From assembly GCA_035687895.1 (NCBI GenBank), contig DASRUE010000095.1, positions 1-24,428 on the forward strand: a DNA stretch of 24,428 nucleotides, written 5' to 3'. A program made the position numbers and the translations under genes. Below, piece after piece: positions 1 through 7,403 of this stretch. Position 1 is the stretch's first letter. The number at the start of each line of letters is the position of its first letter. The notes beneath the pieces were generated by a model. The model saw only the letters and a program-made list of their open reading frames with translations. It made no database searches and was not told the origin of the DNA. This DNA comes from JAERML01 sp035687895 (GTDB lineage: Bacteria; Bacteroidota; Ignavibacteria; UBA10030; UBA6906).

Positions 1-1440
1 AAAGCAAAGCTGATCCTCGTTGAATCTCAGATCGTTGCAGAGCTTAAAGTACGGACTTGTTGCTTCATTCGGCTGCATCTGCCAGAGAGGGCCGGTGTCG
101 TTGATATGATTGAAGACAACATCAACGATGATCGCAATGCCCCGGGCGTGCGCCGAGTCGACAAGGACCTTGAAGTCACGGGGAGTGCCGTACCCCGGTT
201 CGAGTGCAAAATAAGAGTTGAGGTCGTACCCCCATGAATGACCTGACCTCCCCACAAGCCCATAGTCGTTGATGGGCATGAGCTCGGTCGCGTTGACACC
301 GAGCGAATCGAGATACGGAATGAGTGTTGTCAAGTGGCTGAACCCTGCCTGTCCAGCTGGAAGCCCGTAATACCCACCGGCAAATTCTCCAACGTTCATC
401 TCATAGATGAAGAGCTTATTCTTGGGCGGCCGCTGATAGCTGGCACTTTGCCATACATAGTCATCCGCGGTCAAACCCTCCGGTCCGATGGTGAACCGTG
501 AGCCGTAGGTACCGTTGAATCTCCCCCACGGATCATTCACCATGGTACCGTTGTCTGTCTGATACTGGTATTCATAAGTCCCCGGCGTCAGAGAAACGTT
601 CAACCACCAGTCGTTAGAAGTTGTATGCTTACGCATGAACGCGGGAGGCGCGGACGCCACCGGTTGCCCGACCGGAGCGATCCTGAGAAGAACGTAGTTC
701 GTCCCTCCCACACGTATTCTGAAGCTGGTTGAGTCGTTAGAGGCGGCGCTCGGCAGAGTCACGCCGTGGCGTGCATACGCGGGCAAAGGAAGGATTATCG
801 GCCCCCCGATGGAGACAATGAAACTGACGGTATCCCGTGTCGTACCAGCCTGCATGATCACTGTATGATTGCCGTTTGCCAGAGGTGAGGTGGGCGTGTA
901 CGTCAATTGTCGGGTGTTGGAGTTGTAGTTACTTCCAATGCCTGAATACATGATGCCATCAATGGTAAGGGCGAGCGACGCAGTGTCAACGCTTCCTCCT
1001 ACGCGGGGAAAAATATAGGCAGAGATCGTGGGAAAATCCGTTGTCACCGATCCGGTTCTTTGATTGGGGAGGAAATGATAGATGGTCGGGTCCTTCATGA
1101 TGATGAAGGAGTTGTCGTTGTCTGAAGGATTCACATGATGGTTCAATGGATCGTTGGGCCAGGTTGTCACACCATTGTAATAGAACTTATACTGGTACGC
1201 TCCCGGAATTCCCACCCCGGTGGGATTCGTTCTGAGCCGGACCGTCGCAACCCAGAGCGTTCCGCCCTGGTACACCATCGGGATTGGAGAGGTGGCCCAA
1301 CCGGTGAATTCTCCCCGCACGGACACTCCGCTCGGGAAGCCAGACACGTTGTACCGGAACATCACGTCCACGCTATCTTGCGCCCGGGACAATTGTCCCA
1401 CCGTCAGAGCAAACAACAGCACAACACCAATTCGTTTCAT
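1..1440 (-). CDS. Secreted GH13 alpha-amylase-family enzyme with N-terminal glucan-binding modules (3' end outside window)
   Basis: I translated the minus strand by hand from the ATG at 1440-1438; the frame stays open to the window edge, giving 480 codons without a stop. Residues 1-21 (MKRIGVVLLFALTVGQLSRA) form a signal peptide. Residues about 22-115 resemble an AMPK/CBM48-type glycogen-binding fold (RGEFTGW, YQYKFYYNG). A second Ig-like stretch follows, then another CBM48-like module (PGTYEYQYQTDNG) immediately before the catalytic domain, which begins near KLFIYEMNVGEF. The segment ATELMPINDYG followed by HSWGYD is typical of branching-enzyme or pullulanase-like GH13 members. GH13 region I is seen as DVVFNH, residues 440-445. 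Regions II-IV with the catalytic Asp, Glu and Asp lie beyond the edge, so activity cannot be confirmed. The ATG overlaps the stop of the upstream amylase (ATGA), and AGGAG lies about 10 nt upstream, so the two genes are probably translationally coupled. Confidence 0.9.
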   Translation of the reverse strand, partial: MKRIGVVLLFALTVGQLSRAQDSVDVMFRYNVSGFPSGVSVRGEFTGWATSPIPMVYQGGTLWVATVRLRTNPTGVGIPGAYQYKFYYNGVTTWPNDPLNHHVNPSDNDNSFIIMKDPTIYHFLPNQRTGSVTTDFPTISAYIFPRVGGSVDTASLALTIDGIMYSGIGSNYNSNTRQLTYTPTSPLANGNHTVIMQAGTTRDTVSFIVSIGGPIILPLPAYARHGVTLPSAASNDSTSFRIRVGGTNYVLLRIAPVGQPVASAPPAFMRKHTTSNDWWLNVSLTPGTYEYQYQTDNGTMVNDPWGRFNGTYGSRFTIGPEGLTADDYVWQSASYQRPPKNKLFIYEMNVGEFAGGYYGLPAGQAGFSHLTTLIPYLDSLGVNATELMPINDYGLVGRSGHSWGYDLNSYFALEPGYGTPRDFKVLVDSAHARGIAIIVDVVFNHINDTGPLWQMQPNEATSPYFKLCNDLRFNEDQLCF

Positions 1441-2975
1441 CTTCTCTTCTCTCCTATGAAAACCTTCCCTGAATATGCAGGAACAAAAGTAGACAGCGAG
1501 CCGCCCTTAATTTCGACGGGCTGTTCACGCGTAGGCCATACTTGCATCCACAAGTTCCCAAGTCCCTCTGCGGGAAGCGGCAAGTCTATCTCCTGCTGCG
1601 TTTCCCCATTGTTTAGTACTACAACGGCCATTGCATCGCCATGACGGCGAGTAAAAGCAAACACAGTCCCTGGCCCGGCTAGCGAAAGGGTGTCAAACGA
1701 TCCCCGCCGAAGAACCGTGAACTCTTTCCTCATCCCAATTGCGGCGCGCAGATACCCAAGCAATGCATGGTCTTGCTTTCCGGCATCCCAAATCATTGTT
1801 CCGCGACATCCGGGATCCTTCCCCCCTGTCATCCCCACTTCATCACCATAGTACACCATCGGTGCACCGACGTACGTCATCTGAAACAACCACGCCAGCT
1901 TCACAATATCCGTGTTTCCACTACACAGCGTCAGCAGGCGCTCGGTATCGTGACTGCCGAGCAGATTTTGCATTGCGAAGTTCACTTCCGGCGGATAGCT
2001 TGATGTGATGGAATCGAGCGCAGTGGCAAACTCCCCCGGTGTTTTCTTCCGCAGCACAAAGAAGTCCAGGCATGCCTTCCGAAACCGGTAGTTCATTACC
2101 GCATCGAACTGGTCTCCCTTGAGCCAGGGACTCGCGTCATCCCATATCTCTCCAACGATATATGCCTCAGGGTCGAGCGACTTGACAAGCTTCCGCCACT
2201 CGATCCAGAAGGTATGGGGAATTTCATTCGGCACATCGAGCCTCCACCCATCGATGCCGCACCTCATCCAATGCTCGGTCACCTTGAAAAGGTAGTCCCT
2301 CACTTCCGGGTTGTGCGTCATCAACTTCGGAAGGTTTCCATACCCCCACCAACATTCGTAGTTGGGCTTGTTGGGGGGAGCAACGGGGAAGCTGTAAACG
2401 TTGTACCACTTCACGTAACGTGACGCTGCACCGCGCTTTTTGATATCGTCAAACGCAAAGAACTCGACTCCCGTGTGGTTAAAGACCCCATCTAGAATGA
2501 TCCGGATACCCCGCGCATGGCATCCATCCACCAGTCGTTTGAAGGTTGCATCATCGCCAAAATGGGAATCAATCTTCAAGAAATCAGTTGCATGATACTT
2601 GTGATTGCTCTTGGACTCGAAGATAGGATTGAGGTACAGGGCATTGACTCCCAGTGACGCGATATAATCGAGACGATCGATGATTCCTTGAAGGTCACCG
2701 CCAAAGTAATTCCTGGACTTTGGTACTCCTCCCCACGGCTCCGTGCCGGGCGGATCATTGGATGGATCGCCATTCGCAAATCGTTCTGGAAATATCTGAT
2801 AGAAGACAGCGTCCTTCACCCATGAGGGGACAACTACGGAAGCCGGAGCCACCTCGGGTTGCGCATACATTTGTTCTGCAACCACGGCAGTCATTACCAT
2901 GAACCATACAAGGGGAAAGAAACTACGGCATCGAGCATGTGTAAAGCATTGCAATGAGTTATAGAATAAAATCAT
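1437..2975 (-). CDS. Secreted GH13 alpha-amylase / neopullulanase-like enzyme (512 aa)
   Basis: This glycoside hydrolase family 13 enzyme is predicted to hydrolyse alpha-1,4-glucan outside the cytoplasm. All catalytic motifs are present: DGVFNH (162-167), GWRLDV with nucleophile Asp247, GEIWD with acid/base Glu276, and SHDTE with stabilising Asp343. The segment NPIFESKSNHKYH is the region-V-like stretch seen in neopullulanase/cyclomaltodextrinase-type members. Residues 1-39 form a signal peptide (hydrophobic FFPLVWFMVMTAVVA, likely cut after YAQ). The frame is open further upstream to 3302, but alignment with the paralogue at 18816-20726 shows compensating frame differences upstream of this ATG and in-frame similarity from it onwards, so I start here. 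No Shine-Dalgarno sequence is evident. The stop overlaps the next gene's ATG by 4 nt. The gene is divergent from the SGNH/TPR gene at 3278. Exact substrate specificity cannot be told. Confidence 0.93.
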   Translation of the reverse strand: MILFYNSLQCFTHARCRSFFPLVWFMVMTAVVAEQMYAQPEVAPASVVVPSWVKDAVFYQIFPERFANGDPSNDPPGTEPWGGVPKSRNYFGGDLQGIIDRLDYIASLGVNALYLNPIFESKSNHKYHATDFLKIDSHFGDDATFKRLVDGCHARGIRIILDGVFNHTGVEFFAFDDIKKRGAASRYVKWYNVYSFPVAPPNKPNYECWWGYGNLPKLMTHNPEVRDYLFKVTEHWMRCGIDGWRLDVPNEIPHTFWIEWRKLVKSLDPEAYIVGEIWDDASPWLKGDQFDAVMNYRFRKACLDFFVLRKKTPGEFATALDSITSSYPPEVNFAMQNLLGSHDTERLLTLCSGNTDIVKLAWLFQMTYVGAPMVYYGDEVGMTGGKDPGCRGTMIWDAGKQDHALLGYLRAAIGMRKEFTVLRRGSFDTLSLAGPGTVFAFTRRHGDAMAVVVLNNGETQQEIDLPLPAEGLGNLWMQVWPTREQPVEIKGGSLSTFVPAYSGKVFIGEKRR

Positions 2976-3087
2976 GGGAACCGAGAAACCACATGGAGTG
3001 AGCAATGGGTGCAATGAATGCGGGGGAGCACTTTCGTTGGTGGAGCTTGATTCCATTGTGATCAAATTAGAAAAAACGGGAGGGAAA

Positions 3088-3106
3088 TGCAACGAGCGAG
3101 CTTGCA
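3088..3106. promoter_or_regulatory. Possible operator: inverted repeat TGCAA-N9-TTGCA
   Basis: The 19-nt element TGCAACGAGCGAGCTTGCA has 5-bp inverted arms. It lies within the candidate minus-strand promoter and is preserved as TGCAACGAGCGAGCTCGCA at 20830-20848. Size and symmetry would suit a dimeric repressor such as a LacI-family sugar regulator, but no regulator gene is present in the window and arm conservation in copy 2 is imperfect. This is a weak inference. Confidence 0.25.
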
Positions 3107-3166
3107 ACTTTGTTAGATACGAGCAAGAGCCTGCACACAATGTCACCCACTTCGGATCTGTTCCTT

Positions 3167-3194
3167 TTGAAATCTGAGTCAGACGTTGTATATT
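3167..3194 (+). promoter_or_regulatory. Sigma70-like promoter for the SGNH/TPR gene pair
   Basis: TTGAAA (3167-3172) and TATATT (3189-3194) are separated by 16 nt. The identical boxes and spacing occur at 20909-20936 in the duplicated region, also upstream of an SGNH/TPR gene. Transcription would begin near 3201, leaving a leader of roughly 77 nt before the GTG at 3278. Confidence 0.5.
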
Positions 3195-3277
3195 GTAGCC
3201 ACATTTCATCGCATCCCTTGGAAGAGAGAGTGGAAGCTGTAATGGAACTCCCGGTGTAACCTCCCGAGCCCTCACGA

Positions 3278-5278
3278 GTGAAATCCCGACAAAGATCTTC
3301 ATCGCAACCAGCCCTTCCTCGCTCTCGACGCCGTGCTTTCACCATCATCACGCTCCTCTTTCCGGTTGCTGTTTTTGCTCTTCTTGAACTTGCTCTCCGC
3401 CTGTTCCACTACGGCCCGAACCTCGACCTCTTCACCACCGAGGTCATCGGCGGGAAGACTTATCATATCATGAATCCCGACGTTAAGAGCCGGTATTTTT
3501 CCCGCGTGGAATTCAGTCCCAACACCTCCCCTGATTACTTTGCCGTCCCGAAACCAACCGGCACCTTCAGGATCTTTTGCCTCGGTGGCTCGACGACCGT
3601 GGGATTTCCATATAGCTATGCCGGCTCGTTCACGAGCTATCTGAGGGATAGGCTCCAGGCGACCTTTTCGGAGAGGAAGATTGAAGTGATCAATCTCGGC
3701 ATGACGGCAACCAACAGTTTCACCGTGGTGAATATCGCTTCCGAACTTGTGGACTACGAGCCTGATCTCATTCTCGTGTATGATGGACACAATGAGTTCT
3801 ACGGTGCACTCGGTGTCGCCTCGCACGAGTCGCACGGCAGCAGTCGTTGGCTCACCCGATTATATCTCAAGCTGGTCCATGTAAGGGTTTTCCTTCTCCT
3901 TCGGGATATGTATTCTCTTGGGGCGTCGATGTTCCTATCACCGGAACAGAGAGAGGCCACGGGTACAATGATGGAGAGACTCGCTCAGGGACAGTACATC
4001 CCCTACGCCGGGGAGAACTACCGCGCAGCCCTTACGATGTTCAAGGAGAACCTCAACGAGCTTGCAGACATTTGCCGGGAACACGATATTTCTCTCCTCC
4101 TCGGAGGTCAGGTATCCAACCTGCGCGACCAACCTCCATTTGTCTCTCATGATGCCGAAGAGAATTCACCTGCTCAGCGGCTGGCATTCAACACCACCCT
4201 CAATCGCGGCATCACAAATTTCATGGATGGGGAGTGGGAGCTGGCACTTAACGAATTCCGACACGCACTGCCCCTCGATTCACTCCGGGCCGATATTCAT
4301 TTTGTCATGGCTCAGTGTCTTGACTCACTTGGCCGGAAACGTGAGGCGCTTGCAGAGTACATCCATGCCCGGGACTATGACAGACTTCGATTTCGTGCAA
4401 GCACTGATTTCAACAATGCCATTCGGGCTCTCGATAACGACAGCACGATTGCGTTCGTTGATATCGAGCGGAAATTCCGCGGCAACTCTCCTGACGGACT
4501 GATCGGCCATAATCTCATCCTCGAGCATCTTCATCCCAATGCCCGCGGGTACTTCCTGATTGCGAAGGAGTATGCGTGGATCATGCACCTCCGGGGGATG
4601 CTCGCTCCCCGGCAGGAATGGAATGAAAAAGACATCATCAATGACGAGCCTCTCTGGGATGTACGCGCGATGACGACGTTGGATGAAATGTGCGCACAGC
4701 AGAGGATCGCTCTTTTGATCTCGGGATGGCCGTTCAGGCCCGAGGCCCGACCGGTACCGGACATCCATCCATCAGATAGCCTTGCATACGTTGCGCAGCA
4801 GATGGTACATGGAAGAATAACCTGGGAACGGGGGCATGTCCTGGCAGCCGCATTCTATGAAGGTCGTCAGCAACTCGACAGTGCTGCGCGGGAGTACCGA
4901 GCTCTTATCAATCAGATTCCTTTGAATGTGTCTGCTTATCTCCTGCTCGCACAGATATATTTGAAACAAGGGAAGAACATCGACGCGGCAAGTATCCTCC
5001 TCCGATCACTCGATGTGGAGAAAACGGTGTTTGCCTACCGAATCCTCGGCACACTTGCACTGGAGCCCAAGGATGCGATACCCTTCTTCGAGCAGGCGCT
5101 CGCGTTAAGTGAGAATACCAAAGACCGGTCTGAAAATGGATATCTTCTCGCTGCTGCATATGGGCGATCGGGAGAACGCAGTCGCGCTATCGCTCAATTG
5201 CAAGAGGTTCTCCAGATCAACCCCCAATTCGCGCCTGCTGCCCAACTCCTCAAACGTCTTAACGCCGAGCAACGATGA
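3278..5278 (+). CDS. Membrane-anchored SGNH-hydrolase-like protein with internal and C-terminal TPRs (paralogue A, 666 aa)
   Basis: The protein starts with a basic N-terminus and one transmembrane helix (about residues 20-42), so the rest is probably periplasmic. SGNH/GDSL hydrolase signatures follow in order: CLGGSTT with putative nucleophile Ser105 (block I), NLGMTATNS with Gly141 (block II), YDGHNEFYG with Asn172 (block III), and EHLHPN with His419 (block V). The usual DxxH is ExxH here. A TPR-like segment (about 310-365) is inserted between blocks III and V, and several TPRs fill about 520-666. The start is GTG, aligned with the GTG of the paralogue at 21020; no good Shine-Dalgarno sequence is seen. 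The stop overlaps the next paralogue's ATG by 4 nt. The family could be an esterase or acyltransferase acting on polysaccharide; substrate unknown. The divergent amylase neighbour suggests a role linked to glucan. Confidence 0.87.
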   Translation: MKSRQRSSSQPALPRSRRRAFTIITLLFPVAVFALLELALRLFHYGPNLDLFTTEVIGGKTYHIMNPDVKSRYFSRVEFSPNTSPDYFAVPKPTGTFRIFCLGGSTTVGFPYSYAGSFTSYLRDRLQATFSERKIEVINLGMTATNSFTVVNIASELVDYEPDLILVYDGHNEFYGALGVASHESHGSSRWLTRLYLKLVHVRVFLLLRDMYSLGASMFLSPEQREATGTMMERLAQGQYIPYAGENYRAALTMFKENLNELADICREHDISLLLGGQVSNLRDQPPFVSHDAEENSPAQRLAFNTTLNRGITNFMDGEWELALNEFRHALPLDSLRADIHFVMAQCLDSLGRKREALAEYIHARDYDRLRFRASTDFNNAIRALDNDSTIAFVDIERKFRGNSPDGLIGHNLILEHLHPNARGYFLIAKEYAWIMHLRGMLAPRQEWNEKDIINDEPLWDVRAMTTLDEMCAQQRIALLISGWPFRPEARPVPDIHPSDSLAYVAQQMVHGRITWERGHVLAAAFYEGRQQLDSAAREYRALINQIPLNVSAYLLLAQIYLKQGKNIDAASILLRSLDVEKTVFAYRILGTLALEPKDAIPFFEQALALSENTKDRSENGYLLAAAYGRSGERSRAIAQLQEVLQINPQFAPAAQLLKRLNAEQR

Positions 5279-7317
5279 CGCCCGCAACGCATCAACCAAG
5301 GAAACCTGACCTGCCGCAGCCAAACCCATCTTCTCTCTCCAACCTGAAGAAATCTGTGTTTACCTTCATCACGCTTCTTCTCCCCGTCGTGTTGCTTATC
5401 GCTCTTGAGACAATGCTCCGACTCTTCGAGTACGGTGGGAATCTTGACCTGGTGGTACGGAAGACCGTTGCCGGCCACGAGTATTACTCCATTAACCGCG
5501 CGGTCGCACGGCGATACTTCTCACAGCCTGGCAGTATCGTCCCGGAACCTACCGACGAGATCTTCGCTGTCAAGAAGAAAAACAACACCAAACGAATCTT
5601 CTGCCTGGGGGAATCCACGATGGCGGGCTTCCCTTTTGAATTCCATGCCACGGCACCGGGGTTCCTTCGAGACAGGCTAAGACAGCTTCTGCCCACATAC
5701 GACGTGGAAGTGATCAACGTTGGACTCTCTGCTGTTGGAAGCTACGTCGTCCGGGACTTCATGGAAGAGCTGATGCGCTACGAGCCGGACATGTTCATCG
5801 TGTATGTCGGGCACAACGAATTCTACGGAGCGTACGGGGTGGGTTCGTCCGTTGCAGTCAAGGGTGGCTCATGGATGACCCGACTGACGATCCAACTGCT
5901 CAAGTTCAAAACGTTCTTGCTTCTTCGCGATACCTACGCATGGATGCAGCAAACTCTCGCGCCGATATCCACAACGGAGACCGGTGTGAGTCTGATGGGA
6001 CAAATGGTTGGTGCACAGGAAATCCCCTACGGCGGAGCGTTGTACCTCCAGGCACGGGAGGCGTACACAAACAACCTCGAGGACATGATTCAGACAGCAA
6101 CCGAAAGGCATATTCCACTCATCTTCAGCACCTTGGTGAGCAACATGCGCGGGCAGAGGCCATTCCAACCGATGTTCAGCGAAAACACCCCGGCAGAGGA
6201 ACGAAATCGCTGGGACCAACTCGTGAAAAAGGGAGCAACGAGCCTAACGAGTAACGACTACGCCGGGGCTCGGAAAGCATTTATGGAGGCGATCGCCATC
6301 GATTCGATGAATGCAACCGGTTACTTCGGTCTTGGTACTGCCCTGTATGCCCTTGGTCAATACGACGAGGCGAGGCTTGCGCTTGCCCACGCCAAGGACC
6401 TTGATGGCCTGCGGTTTCGAGCGTCTGAAGAGTTCCAGAACGACTTGGTCCAACTTTGCCACTCGCGCGGTATCCCCCTCGCCCATGCCGACTCAGCATT
6501 TGCCGCCCAATCACCACATGGCATCATCGGGAATGAGTTGATCCTCGAACATCTGCATCCAACTCTGGATGGGTATTTCCTCATGGGGAAAATCTTCTTT
6601 CAGGCGGTGCTTCACTCGAACATTCTGGTACCCCGCGACCAATGGGCACTGAACCGTGATCTCAGCGACAGCCTGTATATGGAGGTGTCAACGGTGTCGG
6701 AGTTTGACCGGACAGTAGGAAGCGTGAAAGTGGAGCTGCTCAAGCGTCGTTGGCCATTCCATGAAGGGCCGACAGACCGTGAATTCGCTGCACAGAACTC
6801 TGTGGAGAGCGTGGCATTTCGATACATTCAGAAAGACATTGCCTGGTCCGATGCACGCTACCTTCTTGCGGAGTTTTATGCAGAGAACAGGCGGTTTGAT
6901 ATGGCGCGCAAGGAATGCCGCGCCATCGCACGGCTGATCCCTTTTTCCTACCAACCGCTTCTTCGTCTTGCCGATTATTATCGCATGGAAGGTAACAGCG
7001 ACTCTGCGTACGTCGCCTACCTCCATTGCATCGAAGTCGAGGACAACCCTTTTGCACGAATGAAAGTTGCCATCATTGAACTGGAGCGCGAGGGCCCCTC
7101 CGTGGCAGTCCAGCAAATCGAAACCGCCTTCTCGGTGGAGGGCCGAACCTCCTTCAAGTTTTCTCCGCAGGCAGCATCCAGCGCCCGATACCTGCTGGGT
7201 GTGGCGTATGCGAAACTCGGCAACGCTACGCAAGCGCGAGAGAACCTCCAACGCGCGATCGCGATCGAGCCATCGAACAACGACGCACGTCAATTGCTCG
7301 ACCAACTCTCCCATTAG
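5275..7317 (+). CDS. Membrane-anchored SGNH-hydrolase-like protein with TPRs (paralogue B, 680 aa)
   Basis: This is a paralogue of the preceding gene and is coupled to it by an ATGA overlap. A single transmembrane helix spans about residues 28-51 after a Pro-rich N-terminus. Motifs: CLGESTM with Ser114, NVGLSAVGS with Gly150, YVGHNEFYG with Asn181, and EHLHPT with His428. The block I sequence is GES where paralogues A and C have GGS, and residues following it differ (MAGFPF), so specificity may differ. A TPR-like unit lies inside the hydrolase region at about 320-380 (YAGARKAFMEAIAIDS), ending in the family-conserved AKDLDGLRFRAS; further TPRs run from about 530 to the end. It is more divergent from A than C is. 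Function unknown; likely acts in the periplasm with A. Confidence 0.87.
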   Translation: MTPATHQPRKPDLPQPNPSSLSNLKKSVFTFITLLLPVVLLIALETMLRLFEYGGNLDLVVRKTVAGHEYYSINRAVARRYFSQPGSIVPEPTDEIFAVKKKNNTKRIFCLGESTMAGFPFEFHATAPGFLRDRLRQLLPTYDVEVINVGLSAVGSYVVRDFMEELMRYEPDMFIVYVGHNEFYGAYGVGSSVAVKGGSWMTRLTIQLLKFKTFLLLRDTYAWMQQTLAPISTTETGVSLMGQMVGAQEIPYGGALYLQAREAYTNNLEDMIQTATERHIPLIFSTLVSNMRGQRPFQPMFSENTPAEERNRWDQLVKKGATSLTSNDYAGARKAFMEAIAIDSMNATGYFGLGTALYALGQYDEARLALAHAKDLDGLRFRASEEFQNDLVQLCHSRGIPLAHADSAFAAQSPHGIIGNELILEHLHPTLDGYFLMGKIFFQAVLHSNILVPRDQWALNRDLSDSLYMEVSTVSEFDRTVGSVKVELLKRRWPFHEGPTDREFAAQNSVESVAFRYIQKDIAWSDARYLLAEFYAENRRFDMARKECRAIARLIPFSYQPLLRLADYYRMEGNSDSAYVAYLHCIEVEDNPFARMKVAIIELEREGPSVAVQQIETAFSVEGRTSFKFSPQAASSARYLLGVAYAKLGNATQARENLQRAIAIEPSNNDARQLLDQLSH

Positions 7318-7325
7318 CGTGTCTC

Positions 7326-7365
7326 AAAAAAGAGCCGGCAAGGCATCAAACGATACCTTGCCGGC
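7326..7365 (-). terminator. Intrinsic terminator of the minus-strand operon
   Basis: Read on the minus strand, GCCGGCAAGG (7365-7356) pairs perfectly with CCTTGCCGGC (7343-7334) over 10 bp with a 12-nt loop, followed after two bases by six T (7331-7326). It lies between the convergent stops at 7317 (+) and 7404 (-). It fits termination of the six-gene minus operon. On the plus strand no T-run follows, so termination in that direction would be weak at most. Confidence 0.8.
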
Positions 7366-7403
7366 ACAGATAGTCGCTGCTTCGACAAGACTGAGAAGCA
7401 GTG

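Larger units (their letters stand above)
2976..3277. promoter_or_regulatory. Divergent intergenic region between amylase (-) and SGNH/TPR gene (+)
   Basis: This 302-bp stretch has no supportable gene. It must carry promoters for both directions. Towards the plus strand there is a sigma70-like promoter at 3167-3194. Towards the minus strand the best candidate I see is TTGCAT, a 17-nt spacer and TAATTT around 3091-3068, a weak match. The T-rich tract and AATTTGAT just upstream of the amylase are conserved in the second copy at 20727-21019. Small reading frames on both strands change frame relative to copy 2, so they are not conserved as protein. Confidence 0.7.
2780..3360. repeat. Duplicated divergent promoter block, copy 1
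   Basis: This block covers the 5' end of the amylase at 1437-2975, the whole intergenic region, and the 5' end of the SGNH/TPR gene at 3278. By hand it aligns throughout with about 20533-21100. Long identical runs include TTCGTTGGTGGAGCTTGATT at 3033-3052 (20774-20793 in copy 2) and ATCAAATTAGAAAAAAC at 3061-3077 (20803-20819). Copies differ by scattered substitutions and small indels. Orientation is the same in both copies. The ends are approximate because coding similarity fades gradually. No terminal inverted repeats or transposase were seen, so this looks like a gene-pair duplication and not a mobile element. Confidence 0.9.

Noticed and set aside
2974..3177. Small plus-strand reading frame in the intergenic region, also present at 20725-20919
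   Set aside because: The second halves agree but the first halves are in different frames relative to the conserved DNA, so selection for a peptide is not supported.
2976..3302. Long N-terminal extension of the first amylase (open frame to 3302) and the similar one to 21062 in the second
   Set aside because: Although both copies are open and look alike in part, hand alignment shows compensating frame differences between copies, for example just after SNLI and around the GGGAGTTCCATTACAG run. The extension also overlaps the opposite gene start, and the internal ATG begins a proper signal peptide.
7334..7365. Terminator for the plus-strand SGNH/TPR pair
   Set aside because: The hairpin has no T-run on the plus-strand side; the T-run is on the minus-strand side only.
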